NCBI GenBank assembly: GCA_016713005.1
Contig: JADJPY010000005.1
Location: 1-64,000, forward strand
Source of the DNA: Ramlibacter sp.
Lineage (GTDB): Bacteria > Pseudomonadota > Gammaproteobacteria > Burkholderiales > Burkholderiaceae_C
DNA length: 64,000 bases
Direction of reading: 5' to 3'
Under the pieces are notes generated by a model. The model was not told the DNA's origin. It searched no databases and saw nothing but the letters and a program-made list of their open reading frames with translations. Positions 9,494 to 21,338 of the stretch are shown here, piece by piece. Each line of letters begins with the position of its first letter. The stretch's first letter is position 1. The translations under genes and the position numbers were made by a program.

Positions 9494-9889
9494 TTACCCC
9501 CCAAGGGTGCCGCTGACCATGCGGGTTTCGCCCCCTTCGAACAGCACCGTGTTCTGAATCTTGATTTCGCCGGTCCCAGTGGTGTCCGAGACATCGCAGT
9601 CAAAGGCAGTCTCGCCATTGCCATTGACCACGCGAGCCCAAGCCGCCACGCCACTATTTGCGTTCAGCACCGGATCACCGGGTACCAGGGTCAGTAAGCC
9701 GTCGAGTACCGAGCCACTGGGCTTTTGCAGGGGCAACTCCGCCAGAAACCCGCCATTGGGGGCTGCACCGACCAAAACCCGCACACCCGGGTAGATTCGT
9801 ACCCGGGCTACACCCGCACCTGTGTCAAGAAAGGCGACCACCGCGCTGAGCCTGGCATTTTTCAGATCAAAGGACACGGAGAGGGTCAT
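9494..9889 (-). CDS. Hypothetical phage virion protein
   Basis: This 131-residue beta-rich protein starts MTLSVSFDLKNARLSAV and ends ETRMVSGTLGG. It has no cysteine motif, membrane segment or recognised domain. Its start overlaps the stop of the upstream gene by four bases, and the hub-like gene follows after 17 bases, so it is part of the same late transcription unit and most likely structural. Confidence 0.5.
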   Translation of the reverse strand: MTLSVSFDLKNARLSAVVAFLDTGAGVARVRIYPGVRVLVGAAPNGGFLAELPLQKPSGSVLDGLLTLVPGDPVLNANSGVAAWARVVNGNGETAFDCDVSDTTGTGEIKIQNTVLFEGGETRMVSGTLGG

Positions 9890-10953
9890 GGCACAAACTC
9901 CGCGCTGATGTTGTCAGCCACGACCGCCCGATAGTTGTTGTCGTAATCAAAAGTCACGACCGTGTATTTGTGGTCCATGCTGACGTACAGAAACTCGTAG
10001 GCCCCGGTCACCGGATCGCTGAAAACTTCACGCACCAGCATCCCAGTTTTTTCATTGAAGAGACGCACCCGGCGCTGCACTGGCGTGTTGGGCGAACCCT
10101 TGATGGCCACGCTGCCGACGATTCGGCCGTTCCCACCCAGGTACATATTGCGACGCCACAACTTTTGCCCTCGGTAGTAACCCACCGCGCCGCCCTTGAT
10201 CCTTGCCTGCGGAACGCTGCTGTCCAGTCTGCCAACTCCCCCGGTCATCCGGGATGAAGTGATCCCTGAAGGTGTTGCTTCTGGCACCGTATAGACCCCT
10301 CTGCCTTGGGTGGGTTGGAGCCCTTGAAAGCCCAAAACGCCCAAAGGGGCCAACGGCGCATCCCACACCTTGATGCTGTGCAGGCGCACCGTTGACTGGT
10401 AAATGAAGACGCCCGGACGCAATGAGGGAAAGGTGGACGCAGTGACCAAGCGCAAAACACCATCAATACGGGCCTCGACCGAAAGCCTGGACACACCTGC
10501 ACTGGCTCTCATGTCCCAGCGCAGATTGAGTATTCGGCGATCTCCCAAGACATTGAAGGTGTCCGCTGCACCCTGCTGCACAATGGTCTCGCCCCCACTT
10601 CCAGCCCACCAGGTTCCATCCCAGCGGCTCAGTCGCCAGTCCGATTGGTAGTGCCCAAACCGAAAGCCATTGCTTCCAACGGCTTGTCCAGCAACGGCCC
10701 ACAGTCCAGCGTGGCGGTAATTGTTGGGGCCCGAGAGGTCTGCCAACCACTCCAGATCCAGTTCCATCTCTCCCGCAACAGTCAACGGCGTCGAGGTGAT
10801 GTCCCAAATGCTCTGACCGGCCGCACTGTTGCTCAAATCCACCGCTTGGGCGGTTGGGTTGTAGGTGGCCGTCAGTGTTCCCGCCTGCGCCCAGGGTGTT
10901 GCGAAATTGGCAGGGATCGCCATGGAAAAGGTCTCATCTAAAACCAGTGCCAT
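9886..10953 (-). CDS. Phage virion protein with lectin-like and carboxypeptidase-regulatory-like domains
   Basis: This is a 355-residue protein. The first two thirds (ANFATPWAQAG, RHAGLWAVAG, GFRFGHYQSDWRLSRW, LRWDMRAS) look like a concanavalin/LamG-type jelly roll. The last 90 residues (IVGSVAIKG, RVRLFNEKTGMLV, DPVTGAYEF, YTVVTFDYDNNYRAVVAD) look like a carboxypeptidase-regulatory beta sandwich, common on surface-exposed phage proteins. Such a pairing suggests a tail-tip or decoration protein that contacts host glycans. This is inferred from pattern only. It sits four bases from the upstream gene stop. Confidence 0.5.
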   Translation of the reverse strand: MALVLDETFSMAIPANFATPWAQAGTLTATYNPTAQAVDLSNSAAGQSIWDITSTPLTVAGEMELDLEWLADLSGPNNYRHAGLWAVAGQAVGSNGFRFGHYQSDWRLSRWDGTWWAGSGGETIVQQGAADTFNVLGDRRILNLRWDMRASAGVSRLSVEARIDGVLRLVTASTFPSLRPGVFIYQSTVRLHSIKVWDAPLAPLGVLGFQGLQPTQGRGVYTVPEATPSGITSSRMTGGVGRLDSSVPQARIKGGAVGYYRGQKLWRRNMYLGGNGRIVGSVAIKGSPNTPVQRRVRLFNEKTGMLVREVFSDPVTGAYEFLYVSMDHKYTVVTFDYDNNYRAVVADNISAEFVP

Positions 10954-10956
10954 GTT

Positions 10957-12225
10957 TCACCACCAAGGGCCAGTGATGTCAAACGCGTAGCGCGCCACTT
11001 GACCCGCCGTGCTGTAGCTGTTGCAGACGATCAGGAATTTTCGCCCGGGGTAGCCCACCACACCGCTGACCACATTGAGGTCGGCCATCGGGCTGTCGTT
11101 ATGCACCCAGAAGATTCCTGGCATCTTGCCGCGCAGGTGGCCAGGAGACTCATGGCGCAGGTACACCGGATGCAGAATCAAACCGTAGTCGGGGCCGTTG
11201 GGCCAAGGGACGCCATTGCTGTAACCGGTAATCTGCTGAGCGTTGTTGGTGTTGAGTGCCAAGAATCCTGCCCGGATATAGCCCCCCACTTGCATGTGGT
11301 CGCGCATGAGCACCTTGCCCGTGAAGTCCAAGGACCGGTTGCAATAGCTCTGGTAGTCAACGCCGTTGTAGCCCATGTTGGAGCTTGCAGCGATATACGA
11401 GTCTGTGGCCGTTAGCAGCGTGTTGTACGCATCGCCCTGACGGAAGCTGGCGAAGTCGGTAAAGAAGTAGCCTGCACGGCCATAAACACTGACCTGCCAT
11501 TCGTTGAACAAGTAGAAGCCCCGGTCGTCACCAATGAGTACCCAGTTTTTGTTGCCACCGGTACCCCCGGCACTTTCCGAACTGTTCTGGTCAAGCCGGG
11601 AGTGGTACCACTTGTACCAACCGTCCACGGCACCGCCGCCCGTGCCAGTACCCACAGTGTTTTGAAGGGGCCGATTGGGATCAAACGGTGCCTGCGCTCC
11701 CACCACCGTGTCGATATCCGACATGTTCTCAGCCATCAAGACCTTGGCCTTCTTGGCGTAAGTCGTGGTGTAGGCTGGATCCAGCGAGTTGTCGACGCGC
11801 AGGAACGGTCGATTGCTGAGAATGTTCTTGCTGCGATAGACCCGCTTGTTGGTGGCACTAAACGCCTTCTCGAAATTCAGGGGAGCCACCTTGACGCTGA
11901 GTGAGCCGGTGGCCGGTGTGACTGGCGTGCCGACCACGGCATAAGTGAACTCCAGCGAAGTCGTGCTCAGAACCCGCACCTCACCGTTGTACTCCGTCTG
12001 GTTGGCTCCCTCAATCAACACCACCTGATCGACCAGGTACAAATGCCCGGCGTTGACTCGGGCGGTGGCGATGCCGTCGGCGAAGGTCAATGTGTCGATG
12101 GTGCGCAGGTTGAAGCCGTCCACCAGAACCGCGTCCAGGAGCGCAGTCATGTCGCCCCATGCGTTTGCCAGTTGAGGGGCACCCTGCATGCCAAAGTTGT
12201 AGTGCTTTACGGCAATCGTTGTCAT
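10957..12225 (-). CDS. Hypothetical large phage virion protein
   Basis: This 422-residue intact protein starts MTTIAVKHYNFGMQGAPQLAN. It is rich in Tyr, Trp, Gly and Asn, with strings such as WYKWYHSRLDQN and NEWQVSVYGRAGYFFTDF, typical of surface beta domains in phage tail proteins. The C-terminus (GRKFLIVCNSY, RYAFDITGPWW) is also beta-rich. No catalytic signature was found. It is co-directional with and closely spaced to the other distal tail genes. Function unknown. Confidence 0.5.
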   Translation of the reverse strand: MTTIAVKHYNFGMQGAPQLANAWGDMTALLDAVLVDGFNLRTIDTLTFADGIATARVNAGHLYLVDQVVLIEGANQTEYNGEVRVLSTTSLEFTYAVVGTPVTPATGSLSVKVAPLNFEKAFSATNKRVYRSKNILSNRPFLRVDNSLDPAYTTTYAKKAKVLMAENMSDIDTVVGAQAPFDPNRPLQNTVGTGTGGGAVDGWYKWYHSRLDQNSSESAGGTGGNKNWVLIGDDRGFYLFNEWQVSVYGRAGYFFTDFASFRQGDAYNTLLTATDSYIAASSNMGYNGVDYQSYCNRSLDFTGKVLMRDHMQVGGYIRAGFLALNTNNAQQITGYSNGVPWPNGPDYGLILHPVYLRHESPGHLRGKMPGIFWVHNDSPMADLNVVSGVVGYPGRKFLIVCNSYSTAGQVARYAFDITGPWW

Positions 12226-12262
12226 TCTGATTCCTCGAAATTGAAACTATGGAAGGTTGAAA

Positions 12263-15200
12263 TCAGGGGCGGTCCACGTCACCACGGACGAGGATGGTGA
12301 ATTTGTCATTAATGACGCTTTCGGGTCCTTGCTGAATCGTGCGCACAATCCAGACCGGAAACAGCGCACCCACGGTGTTAAAGCGCAGCACATTGCCCAC
12401 CGACCAACCGCTGCCCCAGCCAATTCCCTTGATCGTGAAATACGGGCTGCCTGTTGCGGGGTTGATCGGAGAGGTGTCGGTGGTGATGTTCCCGTTGGAG
12501 ATGGTGCCGACGTGCTCACCAATCACTTCAAAGGTGGTGGTGTTGGTAAAGCGCAGAGCCCATTTCTCGGTCACCGCACCGTTGTTGGTCACGATCAGGG
12601 GTGCCAAGATATCGTTGTAGGTGCCCGGCGCAACCGATCCAGTCACCGCATCGGCATAGGTCACCGAATCCCAGGTGGCTTGGTCAAAGAACACGGATAC
12701 CCGGGCCTTCAAGTCTTGCGCCACCAGCGCGCTGGAGATAAAACTACCTGGATACGGATAAGCGTGGGTCACCTGGCGGGTGAACGCCAGTTGGCCATTG
12801 ATCTGGACATCGGAGACTTGCACCATGTCCTCAATCCGGTGCTCCACCACCACGGGCTGCATGTAGCCGCTGACCGACGTGAACGTGACCGTACCCGCCT
12901 CCAAGTCTGCGGTGTAGCCGGTATTGATGACATTGCCGTCCGCACCAATCACACGGACCCGGCTCAGGCGCACCCGAGCGCAGTTGATCACCTGGCCATT
13001 GGAGACCGTTGCTGTGATGCTGGCGGTATGGCCCAGAACGGCAAAACCACCGGGTCGAAAGATCGACACTTTCCCGTCCTGTGGCAGGCGGACCGGGTCG
13101 AGTCCCGAGGATGTCCGCATCCAATGGCAGGTACGTGAACCCTACTGCGTTGAAGCGAATGGTGTCGGCAAACACGGGAGCGGGTTTGAAGATCTTGCCA
13201 TCCGTTCCTACCCCAGCGGCAGAGTACCAAACTTGTGTCTCGTTGCCAGCGGCCACCACATATGCGCCAAAGCGCATGCGAACCACGCCCGTCTCATAGT
13301 CCACATGGCCGGAGACATCGACCCCAACGAAATCTCCAGACGTGTTGGCCGAGACATTAACCAGTCCACCGGCCAAGCGTGTGGCCAGCACTTGAACAGA
13401 CCCGGTGCGCAGAGGTGCCACAGGCGCGCGAAACGTCACCTCATCCACCGGATGACCATCCATGGAGGTCAACATAGACTTGACTGACACTGACGCACTG
13501 GCCCCGGTGCTCCAAGCATCCAGGGTCACTTCGCCCGACTGGTAGTTGAGCGTGCCCGCCTTGGTGGCATTACCTGTGGCAACGTCCAGGTTGTAGTAGA
13601 GGTTGCCAGCGCGGTCAAAGTAGGTCTTGCCGCCCATTGTGAAGTTGACGCTGCCCGGAACGATGTTCTCGGAATACTGGTTTGTCAGGTCAAATTTAAG
13701 TGCGCCAGTGGAGATCGGTGCACTGACGGACGAATCTGCATCCATGGTGCGGTACTTCACGCTCACATGCGCCGACTCGTCGTTGGGCATATTGGCACCG
13801 ACCGGGTAGTACTCCCATCCCTGAAAAAGCCACCGTCGCATGGCAAAGCCCTGCGGCGAATTCCCAAGAGAAACCCATGCGTACTGAGCCCGGGGCATCC
13901 CCACCGTGGTTTCCGTCTTCAAACTGAGGATCCCAGTGGTGTAGTTCACGGTGCCGTGGTCCGCACCGAGCGTGTCCCGCAGACGCCCCAGACCATCATC
14001 GCGCACGGTCTTGTAAGGGTCGCGCGGTGGAAACGCCGTCATGGTGACCGGGTCGTACGGGTTGTACAGAAGGTTCCAAGTGACCTCCACGGTGTTGGGC
14101 CGCAAATTTGCCTTGCTCAGCGTCAACGGCACCTCACCATTGATATCACGCAGCGGCGCAGGAAACTCCTGCACATCGGGTGGCCCGAAGGCGTAGTCCA
14201 CGGTGTAGATCTGGCCTCCCGCTGGCAACAGCGTTGGCTGCAGCTGGATCAATCCTGTTTGATACCGAATGGTGCCGGTGGCGCTACCAGAGATGTTTCC
14301 CCTTGCCATCGTCTGAAGCCGTGCGGGCGGTGCCATCATTCCAGGTGATCACGACCGTGCCCGGCGTAATGCCTGTTTGCGCCAGTTGGAGTGGAATTTT
14401 GAGAGGCGGCAGACTGGCAGCAGCGCGGTTGATGTAATTCACCCGGGAGCCCCAGTTCAGGATGATTTCACCGCCCACGTCAGGGAGTGCACCCAAGGTG
14501 ACAGCCACGGTGCCGGTGACGTAACTTACGGTTCCTGCACCGAACGCCACGTCGGCCCCCACCAGTTTGCCTCCACCGTTGTCGCGCAAGTCGTACCACT
14601 TCCCGTTGGAGCGGTAGCTCACCCGGGTTGTGGCGGGCGCAGGGGGCGGACTGATGGTCTGGATGTAGTTGTAGGCGCGTGTTTCTTGTGAAACAAAGAT
14701 GCCTGCCGAGTCCGCCAACTGCAGTGGCGCGCCAGCGGCCTTGTAGGTAATTGTCTTGGTGCCGCCAATGGACGGAGAGGATGGGGCCAAGGTGGCGGTT
14801 CCGCGCGCATAGTCCACCGTACCAATCACGGTCGTGCCCTGCAACAGATCGCCTGAAGCGTCGGTCAGAGCACCACCTGAATAGGCAATATTGAGGGTGC
14901 CGGGAAACACCGGGTTGCCAAAATACAGCGCCACGTTGGGGTTGAATCCAATGGACGTGGTGATGCTCACAAAGCCATTGGAGGCATCCACCACCGTGTC
15001 GTATTCACCGGCGGCGTTGGCATCGATGACGGGAATTTCCGTCTGCGCACTGGGCACCAGCTGCGTGAAGATGGACTTTGCCTTTGCACTCAGACTTCCC
15101 ATGGTCACTGCATCGGTCAGTGGAACCACGCCAAAGTACTGTGCGGCATCGGCCACCGTGGTGTCGCGCACCAGTGCGGACGCAGGCGTTTTGCGGAAGA

Positions 15201-15828
15201 ATTCGCTGGGTGGTGAGCCAATGAAGTCGTAGCGCAGCGCATCGCTCAGATCGGCCGTGACGATCAAGGCCTTGTATTCCTGCCCGTTGTCCTTGATGAA
15301 GGTACGCAGTACAGAGGCGGTGCGGGTGACCCGGACATACTGGAGCTTTTCCGTACTCAAGCCTTCGTTTTGCACAATCAGCAGCGTGTGTCCGACTTCC
15401 GGAGCCGTGCTGTTGGGCATCTGAAAAAGCTGGATGGAGCGCTGGCCGATGATGTGGTTCTCGAACAGGAAACCGCCCCAGGCTGGGCCAGGGGCCAGAT
15501 AGGCCTCGACGCGTTTCTTGGCCGAGTCGCGCCGATCAAAGATCTCCTTGGTGCTGAACAACGTGATGCTCACGTTCGGATCACTGGGCGGATCGGCCAC
15601 GATGACGTTGCAGCCCAGGTAAGTGTCGGTGTCAGGGGTCTGCACACTCACATGCACTTTGCGCAGATTGACCCGGCCCCCTGAGCGATCCAGCTCGGAG
15701 ATGTCCGGAAAGATCGCGTTACTGGTCGCGTCCAGGATGACCTTGGAAGTGGGCGCACCGCCACCCTCCGGTACATCGAGCATCACTTGGGAGGCGACCA
15801 ACTTGATGTCGCCCGTCAGAATTGCCAT
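12263..15828 (-). CDS. Very large phage tail-associated protein (about 1190 aa), two frameshifts
   Basis: Three overlapping open frames form one protein starting MAILTGDIKLVASQVM (ATG at 15828). The first frame breaks near 14305 in a GGGGAAA run: GKGKHLW should read GKGNISG in the next frame. The second breaks near 13115 around CTCGGGACTCG, after which LDPVRLPQDGKVSIF continues. The composition is beta-rich throughout, with many repeats of the type GTVNYTTGILSL, GTINYQSGEVTL and GHVDYETGVVRM, about 100 residues apart, suggesting tandem similar domains. It lies directly downstream of the tape-measure region, where central tail-tip proteins are usually encoded. No named family recognised. Whether it is expressed whole depends on whether the two indels are real. 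Confidence 0.5.
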
Positions 15829-15847
15829 TTTTCTTTGCTCCAGATTT

Positions 15848-16259
15848 TCAGAGTTGCATCAGCCGTACGGTGATGCGATAAAAGTCAGAGTCCAGCCGTG
15901 CGGGAAAGCCCGTCACAGGTTCGGACTCGATCGCCGTCTCACCATGGCGAAAGGCAACCGGGAAAGCTCGCCCATCGGCCAGCGTCAAAGTAAAGCGACC
16001 GGCATTTCGCGGACACAGGGGAACTGCTGGCCCAGCCGTGCAACTGGCCCAGCACGGCGCGCGTCACCCACGCCATGTCGGGCGCGCCCACCAAGGTGAT
16101 CGGACGCCCGGCCTGGCGCAACGCGGACTGCACCAGCAGTGCGCCGTTGAGCAGGTAGGACACGGAGGACACAGCGGGACTCCAGCTGTGCTCGTCACTC
16201 CACAGGAGATCGTCGGGCAGGGACAGGGATACCCCGTCCGAGAGGTCGGTCAGTAGCAT
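15848..16259 (-). CDS. Small phage tail protein, one frameshift
   Basis: The start MLLTDLSDGVSLSLPDDLLW is at 16259. After RAVLGQLHGWASS the frame breaks near 16020 (a CCC run); the continuation in the next frame is AGRFTLTLADGRAFPVAFRHG and ends DSDFYRITVRLMQL at 15848. Rejoined, it is about 136 residues and beta-rich. Position between the tape measure and the large tail-tip gene suggests a distal tail component. The family is not recognised with certainty. Confidence 0.5.
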
Positions 16260-16320
16260 GATGAAAGAAAGAGTTGAGTGAAATGGAAGCGTTCAAGCAG
16301 CGCGCTTCATGCCGCTCGCT

Positions 16321-19300
16321 TCATGCCGCCCGCATTTGGGCGCTTTGCAGCAACTGCAACAAGCGACCTTCGTCACGCTCGTCGATCTGGGCGTTCACCT
16401 TGCGCCCATTGGCGGCAAGCTCCACCCGCACCGTGCGCGTGGCACCGGTTGCTGCGTCGAGCACTGGCCGATCAATGCTGCCTCTGGCCATAGCGCCGCT
16501 GACCAAACCACCTGTGGCGAATCCCTGAACCCCCTTAGCCAGAGCCTGTGCAGGCATGGAGAGGTTGTTCAGTGACTCAAAGAAGCCAGCGCCAAATTTG
16601 GATACCGCTGTGCGATTGACCACGTATTCGCCGGGGTCAGCATCGCAGGAACACTGTCGGACTTGGCTATCCCACCGCCCCCGAAAAAACTCACCCTGGT
16701 GCTGCTCCATGTACTCCATGAGGTCGCGTTCAAGGTCTTTGCCATAGGCCAGTGGCTGCGCCATCGCATTGCGCCAGGTCTGTTTGATGGCGTCGAGCTT
16801 TTGCTTTTCATTTGCAGTGAGCTGCGCCCGCTTTGGCAGCGATTCGAGCGTCTGGCGGTCGGTCGCAGCCTGCTGGCCGTAATACTTCATGGTTTGCCAC
16901 TCCATGTCGATACTCAGGGACGCCCCATAGTGGCCTCTGAGCCACGAGGTGTACTCGCGCATGCCTTGCAAGCCCAGCTCAATCATCTTTTGCGCCTCGA
17001 ACGCATCACGGTTGTGCTTGATGGGGGCGGGGCCCGTGGGTGTCACAGAGCCACCGGTCGCAAACCGTGCAACACCATTGGCAAGTTTTGACAGGACATT
17101 GCTGCCGTATTTACGTACTGCCGCCTTGCGCAACACAAACGCGCCTGCGTCGAGTGTGCGTGGCACCGTGTCTTGGTCTCCCGAGCCCGGCACCGAGCCA
17201 CCACTCATGCGGGTAAACGCTGCGCCAAGTGGTGAAGAGACGGAACCACCATCGGCGAAGCGGCCGATTCCGGCACCCGCCAGTCCGCCCGTGGCGTTGG
17301 TTTCCACCTTGGTCACATAGATCGTGTGGGTGCTGGACGTATTCATGCCGTTGAGGCTCTGAATCTGGCCTTTTGCAGCGTCTGCATTGGTGCTCACGCT
17401 GTGTTGGGACTCTGTGCGGATGCGGTCCAGCGCTTTGATCATTCCCTCCACGTTGGTGATGGATGCCTGGGCCTTTTCCGTCGTGACCCGCAACTCCAGC
17501 AACGAGTTTTCTTTGGCATAGGCGGTCAGCTTGTCCAAGGCCTGTTTGGCTTGGGTCACGTCCGCACCCACCGGCAGGGTTTTGCCTTCCTTGAGTAACT
17601 GCTCGAAGTCCTGCAACTGCTTTTGCGCCTGTTCCAGATCCGCTTTGATGGGCAGCAGGCGCTCCTTTTCTGCCAAAGCCTTGTCCAGATCAGCAATGGC
17701 CTTGTCAAAACGGCTGGTGTCGGCGTCCAGCGTGACCTTCAGACCCTCTTTGAGCTTGTTGGTGATCTGGTCAATTTGGGCTTCGGTATCACTCAAAGTC
17801 TGCTTGACCTGCTCCCGGGCGGACACCGCTGCCTGGGCTGCCTTTTGGTGGGCTTGGGCTTGGGCATCCAGGGTTTTGTTGAGGATCTCCTCGGACTCAC
17901 GGATGTCTTGGATGGACCGATTGACACCTTCCTTGCCCTGGGTGATGGCCGCATCTGCCTCTTTGGTCTTTTGCGCCAGTTCGGCGCGCAACTGCTCGGC
18001 CTGTCGCATGAGGTTTTCAGCGGTAGCGTACTCCTGCTTGCGGGAGGCCTCGCGCGCCTGCGCTTCCAAGGCTACAACCTGGGAGGGGCACTTTCGGACT
18101 GCTTCTTGGCTTCTTCCGCCTTCTTGGCCTCCGACGTTTGGGTGCTTGCCACCTGGGCAGCCAAGTCCATGGCTTTTTGCGCGAATTGGCGTGCCTGCTC
18201 AAACTCACCATTGGCCAGCGCCTCACGCGCCTTGGTTTGCAACTCGACGACCTGGCGTTTGCGGTCTTCGGTAGCCTCAAACTCGGTCATACCCTGGCGA
18301 CGGATATCGCGAATGCGCTCCTCCGTCGTCATGGTGAGTTGGCGTTTGGCCTCTTCGATGCGCTGGATTTCCGCCAAGTGCCGGTTGGCTTCGGCGTTCA
18401 AAGCGTTGATGTGCGCCGTGTACTCGGCGGCCGCCTGCGTCATGGTCTGGCGCTTGGTGGCCAGAATCTCGTTTTCTATCCGGGTGACGTTAGCGCTGCG
18501 CTCCGCCTCGGTCAAACCCTGACGGGCCGCCGCCGCGATGCGGGCCGCAGACTCGTCATCAATAAGTTTGAGGGTGTCGGTGGTGGCCTGGCGGCGCAGC
18601 GTGGTCTGTTGGGTCAGTGCATCGGTCAACAACTGGGTCGATTTGGCGATCAGCGCAGACTCAGAAGCCTTGGACAAGTCCAGCGCAGTTTGTTCCTGCT
18701 GGTATCTGGCCTTGACGGCATCCACCTGCTTTTGCAGGTTGGCCTCCACCACGCCAGTGAGTCCCTTGTAGGCCTCGGCCATTTTGGCGGTCGCATCTGT
18801 CACGACCCCGTTGGCTTTGGATACCGCCTGCTCGACTTCACCCAAACGCGATTTGAGTTTTTCGATCGCTGCATGGACCGCTTCAACACCACGTCCGACG
18901 GCTTCCTGAGTGCCTTGGCGGACAGCTTCAAGTCGCCGAGCAATTTCCTCCGCCGTGTTGGCCACCGTGGTCATCGCGCCTTTGGCGGCGTCAGAGCCCT
19001 TGATTGCATCTGCATACATCGCAGCAAAGATCTGGTTCATCTCTGCCAAACGCGCCTCATGACGCTTGGTGGCTGCATCGATCGTGTCGTTGGTAAAGAT
19101 GGCTGCAAACGCTTCCCAGCGGTACTGCAATTGCTCGATGGCCTTGACCAAGATCTCGACCATGAAGATGCCTGCCTTGCGGACGATCTCGAATTTCTCG
19201 GACAACCAGGTTCCAATCTCCCAGCCGACCACAAAGGCTCCGAGCACGGCAAAGGCTGTTTTGAGCAGACCCAAACTCTGCACGGCCGCTGTGACCGACA

Positions 19301-20336
19301 GATTCGCTGTGGCCCAGGCCGCCGAGGTGGCGGTGGCGGCCGTCACGGCTGCTGCGCCTGCGGTTTGCCACGCGGTGATGAGCGCGGGAATCAATCGGTA
19401 GATCAGAACCGACAAGCCCACTTCAGCGATAGTTTTGAGCCACTGCATCACCTTTTCCAGATTCGTGGCGAGCCAGGTCATGGCATCGGCCAGCTTCTTG
19501 GTGATGCCGGTTGACGCATCGACCTGGCAACCCACTGACCGAAGGCGTTTTGCAGGCGCTGGAAAGCCTTGGCTGACCGTTTGGGGCAACTGGGTGTACT
19601 CGGCTGCTAATCTGTCCTTTTGGCTCAGCAGCGCATTGACGACCACATCGGCAGTCAGGCGTCCTTCTTCCGCGAGTTTGCGCAGGCGGCCAATGGGCAC
19701 ATTCAAGCCATCGGCCAGAGCCTGAGCCAGACGGGGGCTGTTTTCTACAACGGAGTTGAATTCCTCGCCACGCAACACGCCGGAGGCAAGAGCCTGGCCA
19801 AACTGCAGCAAGGAGGACTGGGCTTCTGTGGCCGACGCACCGGAGATGCGCAGGGCCTGCGAAATACTTTCGGTGATGGTTAGTGCATCCTTTTGCTCAC
19901 CACCCAACATGCGCACCGCTTGCTGCAACTTGCCGTACAGGGTGGTGGTTTCCTGAATGGGCACGCCAATGCGCTGGGCAATGTCGAACAGTGCCTTTTG
20001 TGCCGTGGCGAATTCATTGTGACCAATGGTGGCCAGCTTCAACCTGGCCGACATCATGTTCCACGCGTCGGCGATCTGGACGATCTCTTGCACCTTGCCT
20101 GCCGCCCAGTTGATGGACAAGAATGCCAGCAGTTGGGTCTTGGCGGAGTTGACTTGGTCGCCGAACGCGGACATCCCGGCTTTGACCTCTGCCAGCCCAG
20201 CGGCGGCCTTCTGTCCTGCGGTCTTGGCATTCGTGGCCAGATCACCCAGGCTCTGCTGGGCTGAATTCAAGGCGCGTTTGAGCCCGTCATCAGCGCCTTC
20301 TAGGGCAACAAGAACGGAAATGCGGTTGGTGGCCAT
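16321..20336 (-). CDS. Tail tape-measure protein, split by frameshifts
   Basis: This protein sets tail length and helps DNA entry. The first frame (start 20336, MATNRISVLVALEGADDG) has the tape-measure N-terminal domain: VQEIVQIADAWNMMSARLKL, SISQALRISGASATEAQSSL, GEEFNSVVENSPRLAQAL. A hydrophobic alanine-rich stretch lies around residues 310-350 and long Glu/Lys/Ala coiled coils follow. The frame ends near 18072 and a second frame continues with LEAQAREASRKQEYATAEN to 16321. Two compensated shift pairs are also visible: near 19520-19570, where AFQRLQNAFGQWV appears in the neighbouring frame, and near 16640-16690, where SVPAMLTP does. Total about 1335 residues. All cluster at homopolymers. 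Confidence 0.8.
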
Positions 20337-20371
20337 GAGTCAGAAGAATTGAAGACAGTGAAGGCAAAGCA

Positions 20372-21015
20372 TCAATCCATCGTTTGGATTTGCTTGCCAA
20401 TTTGAGCCGCCAAGCGGGGAATACGCCTTGCGACCAATCGTTCGATGTCGAGCCGCTTCTTGAGCACTACGCGGGGCACAAGGACGGCGATGGGAATGTC
20501 CGCACCACGTCTGAGACGTTTGACACCGTCGGCTTTACGGTACCGGCGCTTAAATCCGGCCAATGGACGATCGTGCCTTTGATGTTCTCGGCCATCAGCA
20601 CAATGTTTCCCTTGGCATTTTTAATGAAATACGCATTGCCGCCGCGCATGAGCTCAGCAATTTGCGCCCTGAACTTCTTGCGCCCAACCCGCCCATGCAA
20701 GGGAATCAGCATCTTGGCCGAAATGGAGCCGCCACGCTCGTGCATGCCAGACCAGGGAATCCTCGAGCCCACATAGAGCGCAGGCAAGCGATTCGGGTCC
20801 TGGTCCAGCACCTTGGCGTTGAAGCCTTTGAGGAAGGATTTCTTGACCACCGACATTTGGGAGGCTACTTGGGCGCGAACCGCCTCCTTGATCTCGGTGG
20901 CTTCGCTACGCATGGCGCGTGGCACCGCCTTTTTGACCTTGTCACGGTATTCCCCACCCCAGCGGCGCAGTTGTGCATGCGCCAGGGCGCTATCGATGCG
21001 GACGGAGATTTTCAT
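20372..21015 (-). CDS. Phage tail/head-completion protein (DUF6441 or GpZ-like), one frameshift
   Basis: The start MKISVRIDSALAHAQLRRWG at 21015 opens a basic helical protein with LMRGGNAYFIKN and AENIKG. Near 20560 the frame breaks; the C-terminus continues in another frame as RKADGVKRLRRGADIP and ends RLAAQIGKQIQTMD at 20372, giving about 214 residues. The family is one of several small basic proteins encoded just before tape-measure genes and thought to act in tail completion; the specific label is from memory. It is immediately downstream of the chaperone pair. Confidence 0.5.
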
Positions 21016-21020
21016 GTGCC

Positions 21021-21338
21021 TTACGCTTGGTTTGCGTGTTCGATGAGTCGGTCCAGGGCTTGGTCGAGGTTTTTGGCGTCACCCCGGCTTGCGACCGCGA
21101 TCAGGGACAGCAAACGCGCGTCAGAGGCCGACTCCTGCCGGTTGATAGCATCGAGAAAACCGCGCGTTTGCGCCAAGGTGTAGTCAAAAATGTCAGGCAG
21201 ACGGTGGCCGTGGGCGATCAGGAGTTGGATGGCATCGAACCAGACTCCACCCCGGTCGGGGTGGGCGGGACTGCTGCGAGGCTTTTGGCCTGCGTGAACA
21301 GACCGTCCAGTTTGGGCATCACCGTCCGGGTAAAAAAA
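21021..21338 (-). CDS. Tail assembly chaperone frameshift extension (gpT-like)
   Basis: This open frame has no good start codon of its own. Its conserved-looking end (DAIQLLIAHGHRLPDIFDY, then LAQTRGFLDAINRQES and LLSLIAVASRGDAKN) stops with TAA at 21021-21023. It overlaps the 3' end of the upstream chaperone in the -1 frame and is open back to a run of seven T at 21338-21332. This is the arrangement of lambda gpG/gpGT, where ribosomes slip to make a minor fusion protein. It sits between tube and tape-measure genes, as expected. The location of the slip is my inference. Confidence 0.5.
   Translation of the reverse strand, partial: FFYPDGDAQTGRSVHAGQKPRSSPAHPDRGGVWFDAIQLLIAHGHRLPDIFDYTLAQTRGFLDAINRQESASDARLLSLIAVASRGDAKNLDQALDRLIEHANQA

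Noticed and set aside
18060..18085. A programmed frameshift or a second start in the tape-measure gene at 18.07 kb.
   Set aside because: No slippery heptamer or ribosome-binding site is present, the TTG is not convincing, and two compensated indels elsewhere in the gene make a simple indel more likely.
20337..20371. A regulatory element in the small gap before the tape measure.
   Set aside because: Only 35 bases with no repeat, hairpin or promoter-like sequence.
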